Source of the DNA: Cryptomeria japonica
Taxonomy: Eukaryota > Streptophyta > Pinopsida > Cupressales > Cupressaceae
Assembly: GCF_030272615.1 (NCBI RefSeq)
Contig: NC_081409.1
Location: forward strand, 18,602,260 to 18,666,259
DNA: 64,000 bases
Direction of reading: 5' to 3'
Under the pieces are notes generated by a model that worked only from the letters and a program-made list of their open reading frames with translations, made no database searches and had not been told where the DNA came from. The first letter of the stretch is position 1, and every line of letters begins with the position of its first letter. Of the stretch, positions 43,315 through 54,664 are shown piece after piece. The position numbers and the translations under genes were made by a program.

Positions 43315-44390
43315 ATGTCTTCTAACTAAGGACATTCCTAAACTTGATGGAACCAAATATGGCATATGGAAGATCGCGATGGAGACACATCTGAATTGCA
43401 TTGGAAAGGACATCTGAGAAGTTACAAAGAATGGCTATACTGCTCCTACTTGTAATCAGCCTAATCCACCTAACTTGGCTAAAGATGAAGAAAATGATTG
43501 CAAAGCAAGAGAAGCACTTTTGAGCACATTATCAGATCAGAAAATCATGGGATTATTAGATAGGTCTACTGCTAAATCTATTTGGGATCATTTGGAAACA
43601 CTAAATGAAGGAGATTCCACAGTCAAAATTGCAAAACTTGAAAGCTTCTGAGTCAGGTATGGACATTTGAAAATGGAAGAAGATGAAAGGATTTTTGCTT
43701 TTATGGAAAGAGTTAATGAAATTGTTTTGGGTATTAAATATTGTGGAGGATCCTTGAGTGAAGATGAAATTGTTTCAAAAGTTTTAAGAGGATTGCCACC
43801 GGCATACAAAATGAAAGTTACTGCTATAAATGAGTTAAGAACAATGCCTAATACATCAGTAACTAGAGATACATTGATTGGAAAACTTTCAGATTTTGAA
43901 ATTGAGGAATTTGGTCCTATTGCTACTATAAAGACAGATTTAGCTTTTAAGGCATCAACATCATCTGCACCATCATTTGACAAATCTGATTGGAAAGCCT
44001 TTTATGCAAGAGAACTTGAAGAAAGCAAGAGAGAAAATGAAGAACTTGAAGAACTTGAAGCACTATTTGCAAGGAAAGTGCCTAAAGGTCCAATTGGAAG
44101 TAAGTATGAAGGTAAATCACCTTTTAAATGTTTTAACTGTAATAAGATTGGTCATATGGCTTCAAGATGCATTGATAGACATGCAAGCTTAAGAGAAGAA
44201 GCTAGAAGAACATACAAGCCTAACCCTGAATATCAGAGATATAGATTTAAGAAGAATAAAGACAAGTCTTGTTATCTTGTTGATGAAGGAGTCACTGATG
44301 ATTCTGATGAGGATCTGACAGACAATGGACGGGTCTTTGTTTCTATAACAGAAGATCAGCTGACACCTACTATTCAACCGGTAGAGTAGG
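43315..44390 (+). pseudogene. gag: Element H gag
   Basis: The ATG at 43315 is followed at once by a frameshift. The real frame continues as KDIPKLDGTKYGIWKIAMET with stops near 43416 and 43649. From 43667 it is open for 240 codons, with MERVNEIVLGIKYCGGSLSE, VLRGLPPAYKMKVTAINELR and an intact knuckle CFNCNKIGHMASRC (about 44128), into the acidic linker before protease. It ends at a TAG (44387-44389) that interrupts the gag-pol frame. Confidence 0.92.
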
Positions 44391-45645
44391 CCCTGGTAGC
44401 TAAAATTGAAGTTAAGGATGAATGGATCATTGATTCAGGATGTTCACATCATATGACTGGTGATAAAAGTAAATTCTTGACTTTTCAGGAATGTAATGGA
44501 GGTCTTGTAAGATTTGGAGATGATAAAGCTTGTTTGATCAAAGGAAAAGGTATTATATCTCTTGATGGTAAGCATAATACTGACAATGTTTACTATGTTG
44601 AAAGTTTAAAGCATAATCTTTTGAGTGTTGGACAATTAGTTGAGAAAAGATTTCAGTTACAATTCAAGATAAGAAATACAAAATTATGAATAGAACTGGT
44701 TTGGAGATTGGAACCGGTAATCAAACTAGAGGTAACATCTTTCATTTGAATAACAATGAAAAGACATGCTTGATTGCACATATTGATGAAAGTTGGCTAT
44801 GGCATAAGAGACTCTGTCATATAAATTTTGATTGAATTGTGAAAATTAGTACTACTAAGGCAGTTAGAGATTTACCTAAGATTGTTAAACCTCACAATCC
44901 GGTATGTAAGGAATGTCAATTTGGAAAACAAGTTAGAGCATCTTTTAAAAGTATTCTAGAAAAATCCAATAATGCTCTTGACTTAATTCATACTGATTTA
45001 TGTGGTCCAGCTAGAACTAAAAGCTTACAAGGTGATAGATATTTCATGCTAATCATTGATGACTATTCTAGAATGTGTTGGGTTACTTTTCTTAGAGAAA
45101 AATCAGAAGCACTTGGGAAATTCAAACTATTCAAGGCAATGGTAGAGAATGAAACCGGTAAGACAATCAAATGTCTGAGATCAGATCAAGGAGGTAAATT
45201 CACATCTGAGGAATTTAATACATTTTTTGAAGTAAATGGAATCAAAAGACAGTTATCAGCACCCCAGACACCACAACAGAATGGAGTTCTAGAAAGGAAA
45301 AATAGAACTATCTTGGATGCAAATAGAAGTATGTTATTGGAAGCAAATCTACCACATGTATATTGGAGAGAGGCAGTAAGTACAATGGTCTATACATTCC
45401 ACAAAGTTCACATCAAAGGTGAAACCAATAAGACCCCTCATGAACTATGGTTTGGTATTACTCCTACTCTTAAATATTTCAGAATTTTTGGAAGTAAATG
45501 CTATATTAGAAGAGATGAGTATATTGGCAAATTTGATCCTAGAAGTGATCAAGGAATATTTCTTGGTTATTCTTCTAAGAGAAAGGCATATAGATGTTTT
45601 AACAAGAGATTGCAGAAAATTGTTGAGTACAAATGTGAAGATTGA
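44391..45645 (+). pseudogene. pol: Element H protease and integrase (near complete)
   Basis: The protease site EWIIDSGCSHHMTGDK (about 44420) is intact. A one-base loss near 44675 shifts the frame. The HHCC finger is at about 44797, and a stop replaces a Cys codon there (about 44834). From 44839 a 268-codon frame holds the whole integrase core: IHTDLCGPAR, DDYSRMCWVTFL, LRSDQGGKF and VLERKNRT, so all three catalytic acidic positions are present. The C-terminal FGSKCYIRR and LGYSSKRKAYRC follow. A one-base loss at about 45628 ends the frame. Confidence 0.92.
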
Positions 45646-47449
45646 TGAACAGTTTAAAGGAACTTCAAGGTATATAGACTCTAAACCGGCAATAGAAATA
45701 TTGACAAATGAACCCACACTGGTACATAATGAACATCCAGTTACACCGGTATCATATGAAAATTCTACTGTAACTAAGGAACAACAAAAAATGAAGAAAC
45801 CCCGATATGTAAGACTGAATCACTCTAAAAATCAGATAATTGGGAACAAGTATCAAGGAGTTATGACAAGAGGAAGACTGGAAAATGAAGAGGTATGTCT
45901 TATTTCTCAAATTGAACCATCATCAATTAATGAGGCATGCAAAGATAAACACTGGATTAAAGATATAGAAGAGGAATTAGAACAAATTGAAAAGAATAAC
46001 ACATAGACATTAGTTCCCCGGCCTAAAGACAAAAATGTAATTGGAACAAAATGTGTATTTAGAACCAAACTTAATGAAGATGGTAAGGTAATCAGAAATA
46101 AAGCAAGACTAGTGTGTAAGGGATATTCACAAAAAGAAGGAATTGACTACAATGAAACCTTTGCATCGGTAGCTAGAATTGAGGCAGTCAGATTATTTTT
46201 GGCTTTTGCAGCACACAAGAACTAGAAAGTATATCAAATGGATATTAAATGTGCATTTCTGAATGGAGATCTTGAAGAAGAAGTTTACATTCAACAACCT
46301 GATGGATTTTATTTGGCACATAACAAAGATATGGTTTGCAAGCTAAGGAAAGCTTTGTATGGGTTGAAGCAAGCTCCAAGAGCTTGGTATGCTAGATTGG
46401 ATAAATATCTTTTGAAGATTGGTTTTTCTAAAGGTAATGCTGACAACAACTTATACAATAAAGTGACTAATGATGAAATCTTGGTTATAGAAGTTTTTGT
46501 TGATGATATCATCTTTGGAGGAGAAGATGGATTATATAAAGACTTTTCTATTGAAATGTAACAATAATTTGAAATGTCTATGATTGGAGAGATAAAATTA
46601 TTTCTAGGATTGCAGATTTCATAGACTGATAAAGGTATATTCTTGAGTCAATCTAAGTACTTGAAGTAGTTACTAAAGAAATTTGGGATGGAGAACTCTA
46701 AACCGGTAAGCACACCTATGACTACAAATGACAAATTATCACTAAGGGATGAATCTACACCTGTTAATCCAACTAGGTACAAATCTATGATAGGAGGCCT
46801 ACTGTATTTGACACAAACAAGACCTGATATTATGAATGCAATATGTATTGTTTCAAGATTTCAGAGTAATCCTAAAGAAAATCATGAATCAACAGTAAAA
46901 GGGATTTTCTGGTACTTACAAGGCACTGTAAATCTTGGCTTATGATATCCTAGAGATGAAAAATTTGAATTATGTGCATACACAGATACAAATTGGGTAG
47001 GAGATGTGGATAACAAAAAAAGAACCACCGGCGGAGCATTTTTTCTTAGAAGCAGATTAATTTCTTAGTTAAGTAAGAAACAAAGTTGCACATCTTTATC
47101 AACAGCTGAATCAGAATATGTTGCATCAACAACTAACTGTACACATGTATTATGACTCAAGCAAATGTTGAAGGACATAAAAGTAAAATGCAAGGAACCT
47201 ATAACTATCTATTGTGATGACAATGCAACAATTGATATATCTAAGAATATGGTACAACATTTTAAAACTAAACACGTTTCTATCAAATTGAATTTTCCGA
47301 AAGAGAATGTTGAAGCAAAAGAAGTAAAGCTGGTTTATGTGAATACTGAAGAGCAGATTGCAAATATTTTCACTAAGCCTTTGCCTAAAGAGAATTTTGA
47401 ATATCTCAGAGATTAGCTTGGGGTCGTACCCCCACTGGTAGAGACTTAG
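45646..47449 (+). pseudogene. pol: Element H reverse transcriptase-RNase H
   Basis: Frame 2 runs from STNVKIDEQF through ACKDKHWIKDIEEELEQIEK, a stop (about 46003), [19 protein letters not shown] (with a stop just before), [12 protein letters not shown] and the intact FVDDIIFGG (about 46495). Further stops lie at about 46558, 46621, 46666, 46943, 47066 and 47153. RNase H is recognisable from DTNWVGDVDN (about 46985) to VKLVYVNTEEQIANIFTKPL, ending at TAG 47447-47449. The catalytic box is present but the enzyme is dead. Confidence 0.92.
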
Positions 47450-47833
47450 ACAATTGATGTTTGTCATCAACTGATAGAATTAACAGAGAAATCTTTTACT
47501 CCGGCTTTGATGTAGAGAGCTACTTCTCAGGGGGAGTAGTTGGTATTTTGTATTTGAACTTGGTTTTGTATTAGCTTTGGCATTTGATGTCAAAGGGGGA
47601 GAGATTGATATGAAAAAACACAAGGAAAACACATGTTACCCCTAGGAGGAGAGACTTTATCCTTTGGGAGTGATTGTTATTTTGGGAGAGATTTATTGCT
47701 CTCTGTATCTGAATTTTGATTTCTGGTTATGATCTCTTTTGGGAGATTGTTGGTTTTTGGTATTTGGCATTTCTGTTTGGGCACTTTGATGGTTTTTCCA
47801 TCTCGTGTTGCCATCAATGCCAAAGGGGGAGAT
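47450..47833 (+). other. Element H 3' untranslated region and polypurine tract
   Basis: Purine tracts lie at about 47529, 47593 and 47646. A pseudo-junction, TTGGGAGATTGTTGG, is at about 47740, and the true tract AAAGGGGGAGAT (47822-47833) abuts the LTR. TTGCCATCAATG before the tract pairs with CATTGATGTCAA inside the LTR. Confidence 0.75.
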
Positions 47834-48931
47834 TGTTGGTATTTTGGATATGTTGATATGGTTTTGTCATTGATGTCAACATCTATTAACACTTATCAAC
47901 TCTGGTCAGCCTACTGGCATTTGGAGAATTGGTTATGTTCATCGGCAAGAAAGTGACTTTATGCACAGTCACCGGTATCTGGTACACCAACATGATATAA
48001 TGTTCACCGGCACTTGGAATGGCATGGAAAACACTGGGTTATGTCAAAGACATCGTTTGGACACTTGGTCTTGGAGATTTGTTCATTGGTATATTCGAGT
48101 TTGCATATTTGCTGTTACCGGCAAATAGGCCCAAAATAAGCACTGTCACACTTATCTATTCCAGATCAGCATGACACGCTTTGGAGATGATTTATTATTA
48201 TTGTAAATGCATTAAGCGGACATGTTGAATTAGATATTGCATCAGTTATTGATTTACTTGTAAATTGTTTTTATTGTAATATCTTTTAGAGCCGACCTAC
48301 TAAAATTGGTCTTAGGTTATGGTATATATGTAAGATCTTATTTGTAAGATCAATATGCGATTGGGAAAAAGAATTGTAAGAAGGTATATGCAAGAATAAG
48401 CAGAGCTATACACGCAGACACCATTTGATGGTTGAAGGAAGGTTTTTGTGAAGGCAATCAGAACTACACTGGTACTGAATCCAACATATGAAGATGCTAT
48501 TTTGAGTAGTACATCTTTATTGGATCTAACCATCCAATTGTAGTTAGTGTGACTCCTATTTTGTGTTTGAGTAGTGAGCTCTAGGCACTTGGCCTTTTTG
48601 CATGTGCAGAACCCATTTGTATACACATACTATCTGCAGTAGTATCATCTGATTATGGGTAAGGTTTCCCACTGTGGTTTTCCCCTTACAGGGTTTCTAC
48701 GAACAAACTTTTGTGTTATGTGTTGTGGATGTTATTGTCTTTCTGTTTCATGCATTAATCTTTACCGGTACTGCAACTAACTGATAAACTGTCTACCGGC
48801 ATAAAGTTTGGTTTACCGGTATTAAGCATTAAGGTTAGTTAAGTTGCTTTTGGTTTGAATTTATTTGACAACTGATTCACCCCCACCCCCCCCCCCCCCC
48901 CCCCCCTCTCAGTTGTCTCCGGGACCTAACA
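47834..48931 (+). repeat. Element H 3' LTR
   Basis: It is 1098 bp, TGTTGGTATTTTGG to CCTAACA. GCCGAC is intact at 48291-48296, 27 bp before the TATA box (48323-48329). The terminal hairpin GACAACTGA (48867-48875)/TCAGTTGTC (48909-48917) encloses a run of 21 C (48886-48906). Confidence 0.92.
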
Positions 48932-48936
48932 AATTC

Positions 48937-50160
48937 AAACGTTACAAGGAGGAAATTTTTTAAGTTAGAATGAAGAAGAATGAATGTGATCGAGGAACGA
49001 AGATAGTTTCATAAGAGGCTAATGTGGCATCATATTCACATTCAAGCCAACCAAGTTACTTCCACATCAACAAGTGCAAGTTCAATAAACCAGATTCATC
49101 TCATGGTGGGTCAAGTAACACATCGCACCTCATCAAATACTATTTCATGTACCTAACCTATTCTTTCATTTGTTAGAAATCAAGATGGACATGTGTCTAA
49201 TTCATTGTAATAATCTTATTGGCTAGAAGGAAGTTTTTTGTGATAAACCCTAATTAAGGTTTTATTGTAAAATCTCGGTCATCGATCTCAAATTGATATA
49301 ATCCTTTGAATTATAACGATCTCTCCATATAAGACTCAATTTTCCCATTTGTAAAGGTTAATAGTTAGTAGTTGATCAATAAATAATAGCTAGTTAGCAG
49401 TTAGAATAAAAGTTAGATTAGGAGAAGACGTAGATTATTGTTAAGTCTTTGTTTTAAAGAACATATGATTTCACTGAAGCTATGGTGAATTTAATGTGTT
49501 ATTTCAACAAGTTTCATGGTCTCTACTTCTCAATTAATTTGCTTTCATGTTTTTTAGATGAATGAAAGAACTTTGTGCATAATTAATGGTGAAATTCATG
49601 TATCTATACCACTAGTAATTTGTTGATTGTAAGTTTGCCTTGTGTGGTCAATTGGAATCCTTAAACGAGCTTAACTTCAATTGTTATTCAAACTTTGATA
49701 TGCATTGCCTTGATGGTATCCTTGTTGTTGATAGTGATTTTAACATCATTTTCTTACTTTGGGAGATTGCACTAAGATTTGTGGAGTTCTTGCTTTGCAC
49801 GTCAAAGGAAGGCTTAGTCAAGTTTCACCAAAGATTGTCAATTGTTCCTACATTTTGAGGATTAGATTAGACTCCTTGAACCCTATGCCTTTTGCCATTT
49901 TATTTTACAAGAAAGTATTTAGAAGCTAAGTTCCAACAACATGAAAACATTCAACATTCAAGTATTCAATGCAAGCCCCCTTGGATTACCAACAATCACA
50001 TTAACCATTGAGCTTATCCATGAGTGAAGACCTGATAGTAGAAACCTTGGAGTTGTCTCATTTGATTGTGAAGCATAGCATTTGAGAAAATTATTCAAGA
50101 GAGGATAAGATACCTTGGTATTTTATTCTATATTCGATTGTGCTAAAAAACACATCAACA
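48937..50160. repeat. Element I, right part
   Basis: This is the continuation of I after H. It is AT-rich with no coding. ATATAAGACTC (about 49327), CAATAAATAAT (about 49376) and a long AT-rich stretch could be promoter or polyadenylation signals of an LTR. The terminal sequence is CACATCAACA. Confidence 0.6.
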
Positions 50161-50165
50161 AGTTG

Positions 50166-51690
50166 CAAGACCATTACAATAGTGGACATGTTTGGGTGGT
50201 AGTTGTTGGAGGGATGGTTAGCAAATTCCTTTGTCTTCATAGGATGACACATGGACTAGCTAGAGGTTGTAGTCAAGATATGGAGATGATCATGATAGAG
50301 AGTACCAAATTTGCATGGGGCCCTTGTGTATTAGCCCACTTATATCATGATTTATATCAGTTTGTGTACCTAGGAGGATGTTGCTTCAAGGGGTTTACTT
50401 TATTACAGGTTTGGGCAAATGAGCACATAGTCATGACCAGACTAGTTTGCTTTAGATTTAGAGGACATATGTAGGCATACTTCCATTATTATTCTATGAT
50501 CACTTCCCAACCTCGGTTAGAAAAGGTGGAGTACTGGTGTTGAGTGATAGATGACATTGACAGTGATTTGGAGGCCATTCTTGGACTGCGAGGTGTGGCC
50601 TAAGGATGACAGAGAGTTATCTTTTTGCTACAAGACCAGGGGTATGATTGGGAAAACACCCTATATTTTAGATAGAAATTTACTAGACAAGGTTTCTAGT
50701 CAGTTTAGTCATGTACAATTGATGTTGAGGGGTTTCGGAGAGTTTGCTCATACTATGTAGGAGCAAGTGCATTGGGGACCTATTTTGTCATCTGAGGTCA
50801 TAATAGCAGAGTTCCAAGCACGGGTAATCATGCCCCGAGATCTATAGAGGGATGTAGTAGATGAAAGGATGACATCAGATTATGAGGCTTACTTTAGGGT
50901 GCATCCATTCCTAGGAATGATAGTAGGGGAGCCACCAGTTGGTTTGGATGATGACGATGAGGATGAGGATGAGAGACCCAAATGATGGAGATGGAGAAGA
51001 GGAGAGACGAGGATAGTGAGGGCAAGAGGGATAGGTGGAGGAGATGGAGGTAGCAGGTGGCAAGCCACTGAGACCATTGTGGGTGAGGAGAGGACAGTCG
51101 ACTCGACCACAGATATAGGAATAGGCACATGTGTAGGATCAGGGATAGGATGCCCCACAAGATCAGGGATAAGATGCCCCACATGAGGGTATCAAAGGAT
51201 AGGTGAGAGTAGAGGCTACAAGGGGGTGAGGATGATAGGGATGAGAGCATTGATGGGTTGGAGGGAGAGGTGGCTAGGCTGAGGCAAGAGCTACGAGAGG
51301 CCAGGGATGAGTAGGATAGTGCTATCGAGCACTATATTGTCATTGAGGAGACTATTAGGACAACTAAGGCCACACAATAGGGAGACAATGGTTCAAGTTA
51401 TGCATACTGTTTGAGAACTAGGGGTGAGATCGACTAATAGAGGAACCTCTATGAGGCAACACTTCCTCCTCAACTCAAAGTAGGGAGATATAGGCAGGCA
51501 TCTTAGACTACCACCGGGAGGGATAAGAAAAGGGCATCCAGTGGTGGAGTCATGGGACCACCACCACCTACAGGGCCAATAGGAGGGGTCAACGAGATGA
51601 TCCATGGGTTGAACCTTCAAGAGCTTATATTCCATCGAGCCCTACTGGCTTTGAGGGAGGGAGTTCATCATAGCTCTCTTTAGTTCATTT
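50166..51690 (+). pseudogene. Plant-mobile-domain (PMD/MAIN-like) gene, 3' part
   Basis: The reading resumes after element I. It includes FAWGPCVLAHLYHDLYQFV (about 50310), GGCCFKGFTLLQVWANEHI (about 50370), WRPFLDCEVWPKDDRE (about 50569) and LMLRGFGEFAHTM (about 50721). These match the second half of the plant mobile domain, which typically has LAxLYRxL and TLLQxWxxEH. A very acidic stretch (DDDDEDEDE, about 50950) and a Glu/Arg-rich, coiled-coil-like region (about 51270-51380) follow. Several stops and frame changes are present. It is non-functional in this form. Confidence 0.75.
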
Positions 51691-51829
51691 TGTATTAGTT
51701 ATTTTTATACAATGATGTAGACACCTTTGAGTGATTTTGTAGTCATATGATTTTTGGACATCATTGTATCTTGAAATATTAGTTTTTGATATATATAGGA
51801 GATGATCTATTTTGGTGAAAACTATATGC
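51691..51829. other. Sequence 3' of PMD pseudogene
   Basis: This is T-rich and AT-rich with no coding, probably a former 3' untranslated region. Confidence 0.35.
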
Positions 51830-52300
51830 ATGTGATATTATGTGATGCATTTATGATTTATGATTCTATACATTTATGATGTCTATCATGATGAGGCATT
51901 TTATTTATGATGTTCCTATGATGCAATATGATGCTTATGAGATGCATTTTATTTTTTATATTCTTATTCTATGCATGGTGATGTTCTACCATGCAATTAT
52001 TCAATGTGATGTCTTTATATGATCTACGATGCGATGTGATGTACTGACATGATTCTATATGCTTATGCGATGTGTAATGATGGAATGCTGCTATTTATGA
52101 TGTAGTTATTCTATTCTATAATGATGTATGATAGATGCATGTATGACCATTATACTTATATGGTATGCTAACAAGTGGTGTGTGTAGGATGTGATCTTAT
52201 GATATGCATGCTTATGATGTAATTATGTGCAAACTAATGTATGAATATGCAAGATAGATGCAAATATGATTTCTATTTACAATATGTATGATACAGATGG
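51830..52300. repeat. ATGATG-rich low-complexity tract
   Basis: Words such as TTATGATG, GTGATGC, TATGATGC and GCATGT recur at irregular short spacing for about 470 bp. It is a decayed microsatellite-like region. Confidence 0.6.
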
Positions 52301-52919
52301 ACACTACATGAAATGAAAATGTTTTTTTGGTGTGTCATTATACTAAGTCATGTGATTGTAGACTGCATGGGTGTGGGGTAGGATGATGGAGGACACACAA
52401 GAAAGGGGGATGGAAGGTAGAAGATATGGAATTGAATGAGCTTCTTGTGCCATTATCATCATTGAGCTTATTATGGAAAATGTATTGTGACAATATAAAT
52501 ATAGGTTCGACCTAGATAGTCATCGTATCATTTGCATGGAGATCAGATAATCGCAAACAAGGAATACCCCAATTCACACTAGACTCACATTGTCTTCATA
52601 TATTTGGAGGAGCCATAGTATTACTAAGAGACAACCCACAAACAAAAAATATGTGAGCATACCCCATCCTTGCCTTTTTAGTCAAAGACATCTTGGAGAT
52701 AAAATCTCTAGTCAGATACATCCTGGAAAAGCTACAAGACATGTCACCACAAAAGATAAAATAAAACAAGTATCAAAGACTTGACACCGACATAAACTAA
52801 AATATTCAAGTTATAAGTGTATCTTGCCACATATGTCAACATGTTTGATCTTGTCACAATATTGTCATCCTGAAAAAGGACATATAATGTTGAAAAACAT
52901 TATTGTAGTTGTTTCCTTC
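52301..52919. other. Unassigned sequence before element K
   Basis: I see no gene, repeat unit or element end. GTAGT (52915-52919) next to the LTR would be the target duplication of K; its partner is outside the window. Confidence 0.4.
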
Positions 52920-54184
52920 ACCAATTGGAATAATAACTATAGTTAAGGTCTCAACCCAAAATTTGGACATTTACTCTGTGAAGTTACTATCTCCATAACT
53001 CAAGTTCATTTTTTTATCAACCTAGGGACGTATTACTTGAAATGGGTCTCCATTATATATGCACTAAGTTCCTGCGATAGCTATCCTGCATTACTGCAAC
53101 AACTAAACCTATTTTGAATAAGCAAGCAAGAATTATAACAACTGAATGGATACAAGAAAACTCTATATTAACATAAAACTCAATTAAAGAACTATTAACT
53201 AAGTCCAAAGCTGAAAAATAGGAGTTACTCTGTTTTCTTTGGCTGCAGGAATGGTCATAGGATCTGTTTCCAGTGGTTGTAGGAATAGTCAATTACTAGA
53301 ACGCCTGCTGCAGCAGAAAGGGAAACTGAATCTAACAAAGGCACAAGAACACTCACCAAGTGGGCCCTCTTGGACGAGTGCATCCAAGCTTCGAAGATAA
53401 CTCTAAATACTCAGAATAGCATAACTTTATTCATTGTTTTTCAAAAGTCGATACAACATTTAGAATGAAAGAAGACTAAAAACACTCTGCAACTTTATTT
53501 CTAAATCTTCTGTCTCTCCTCCTTCTTGCCCTCTCTAATCTTAGAGAAGAGGCATAGACACTTATTTAAAATAAAATTACAACAACTTCCTACAATCTAG
53601 GTCACACCGATGAGAAGAGGCAGAGAACATCTATGATGGAGAACAGTAAGAGTTAAGCCACTAAAAACATGGATATCTACCAAACCGCAACCAAGAATAT
53701 AGCATGGCAGTATTACAAGATTGATGTTCACTGAAGACAGACATAAATGAGTCTTGCGCGACTTGCTACTCCTTTGCCGCTCCTCACATCCATTATCCTC
53801 TTTGCTGATTTGAACTTTTAACCATCCCTTGAATATCTCTAACTGCCTTCATGATGTGATAGAACAACCACCTCCGCAACATCTTATTTATTCCTGCAAT
53901 TAAAAAGAGAGAACATACAAGCATACACATATCTATTTTCATTAATCATAACACATATATTTCACACATGATATCGCCTATGATAATCCACATGGCAACA
54001 AGAATAATTCAAATGACAACAGGAATAATTGGTCAAGACAAAATAGGATTTAATGGGTTCAGTTAACATCTGGAATGCATATATTAAAACTCTAATACAT
54101 CATTATTATCCCATTATACAAATTAAAACATGGCAAAAACTTATGAGTTCTAGGAATAAAAGGAACTAATATCTCATCTCATCA
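52920..54184 (-). repeat. Element K 3' LTR
   Basis: On the - strand it starts TGATGAGATGAGATATTAG, right after a polypurine tract, and ends ...GAAGGAAACA (1265 bp). Its terminal ~490 bp (52920-53410) align with 62701-63201. No conserved Copia LTR modules are present, as expected for gypsy. Confidence 0.88.
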
Positions 54185-54200
54185 ACCCCCAACTTAGTGT
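54185..54200 (-). other. Polypurine tract of K
   Basis: On the - strand ACACTAAGTTGGGGGT immediately precedes the 3' LTR. A near-copy, ATAAGTTGGGGGTG, occurs at about 56665-56678, upstream of the 3' reading frame. Confidence 0.75.
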
Positions 54201-54664
54201 CTTGTTGATCCTCCAGCAAGAGGAAAATTTCTAATCCAGGCACTAACTCGCAAGACACCAATAGTTCCCTATCCTATCCCTCATGTAGCCAAATTCCAAT
54301 AAAATCATTTCATTTTTTCTAGTCTGACCCATCTGGCTTCTTATGTGGCCACCTCATATGGTTTGTCTGCAACCCTGCATCCCATCAATGGCCACATAAG
54401 GATAGGTGGCTGGAAGATCAAGGATAGCCAATCATTGCTCTTCACCCTACCCAAATGGATGTACTTAGGAGCTCTTTGTATAGCTGCATGAAAATTAGGC
54501 AGTGAATGAGGTTCACCTATTTTAGGTCTTCTGGAAGATTATTCTAATGCTGAATTAAACATTCAATTGCAGCTGCATTTTCATTTTCAATCAAGTGTTC
54601 ATATTCCTAGAATATTTCCTCTCTTATTGGAAACACTTGGCTCCTTACATCAGGTCTTGCTAAC
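54201..54664 (-). other. Region between 3' frame and polypurine tract of K
   Basis: Fragments read on the - strand show no clear continuation of the 3' frame. It is likely an untranslated region or a decayed C-terminus. Confidence 0.4.

Larger units (their letters stand above)
42178..48931 (+). mobile_element. Copia element H, full length, inside I
   Basis: The order is 5' LTR (42178-43257), primer site, gag, protease, integrase, RT-RNase H, polypurine tract and 3' LTR (47834-48931). The target duplication is GATTC (42173-42177) against AATTC (48932-48936). The 5' terminal TG has become TA. It has all Copia domains and comparatively few breaks. It is closely related to C and F. Confidence 0.92.
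39146..50160. mobile_element. Element I: very large solo LTR-like insertion, hosting H
   Basis: The segment starts TGTTATGACATTTTC and ends CACATCAACA. Perfect AGTTG duplications flank it (39141-39145 and 50161-50165), and it separates the two halves of the PMD pseudogene. Removing element H and its duplication leaves about 4.26 kb with no coding, no primer site and no second LTR. A large solo LTR is the simplest reading; LTRs of this size are known in Ogre/Tat-type gypsy elements. A non-autonomous element with another structure is possible. Orientation is unknown. Confidence 0.8.

Noticed and set aside
50889..51250. Pro/Ser/Leu-rich - strand frames of about 100 codons
   Set aside because: They are antisense to the acidic, Gly/Arg-rich tail of the PMD pseudogene, and their composition follows from the complement.
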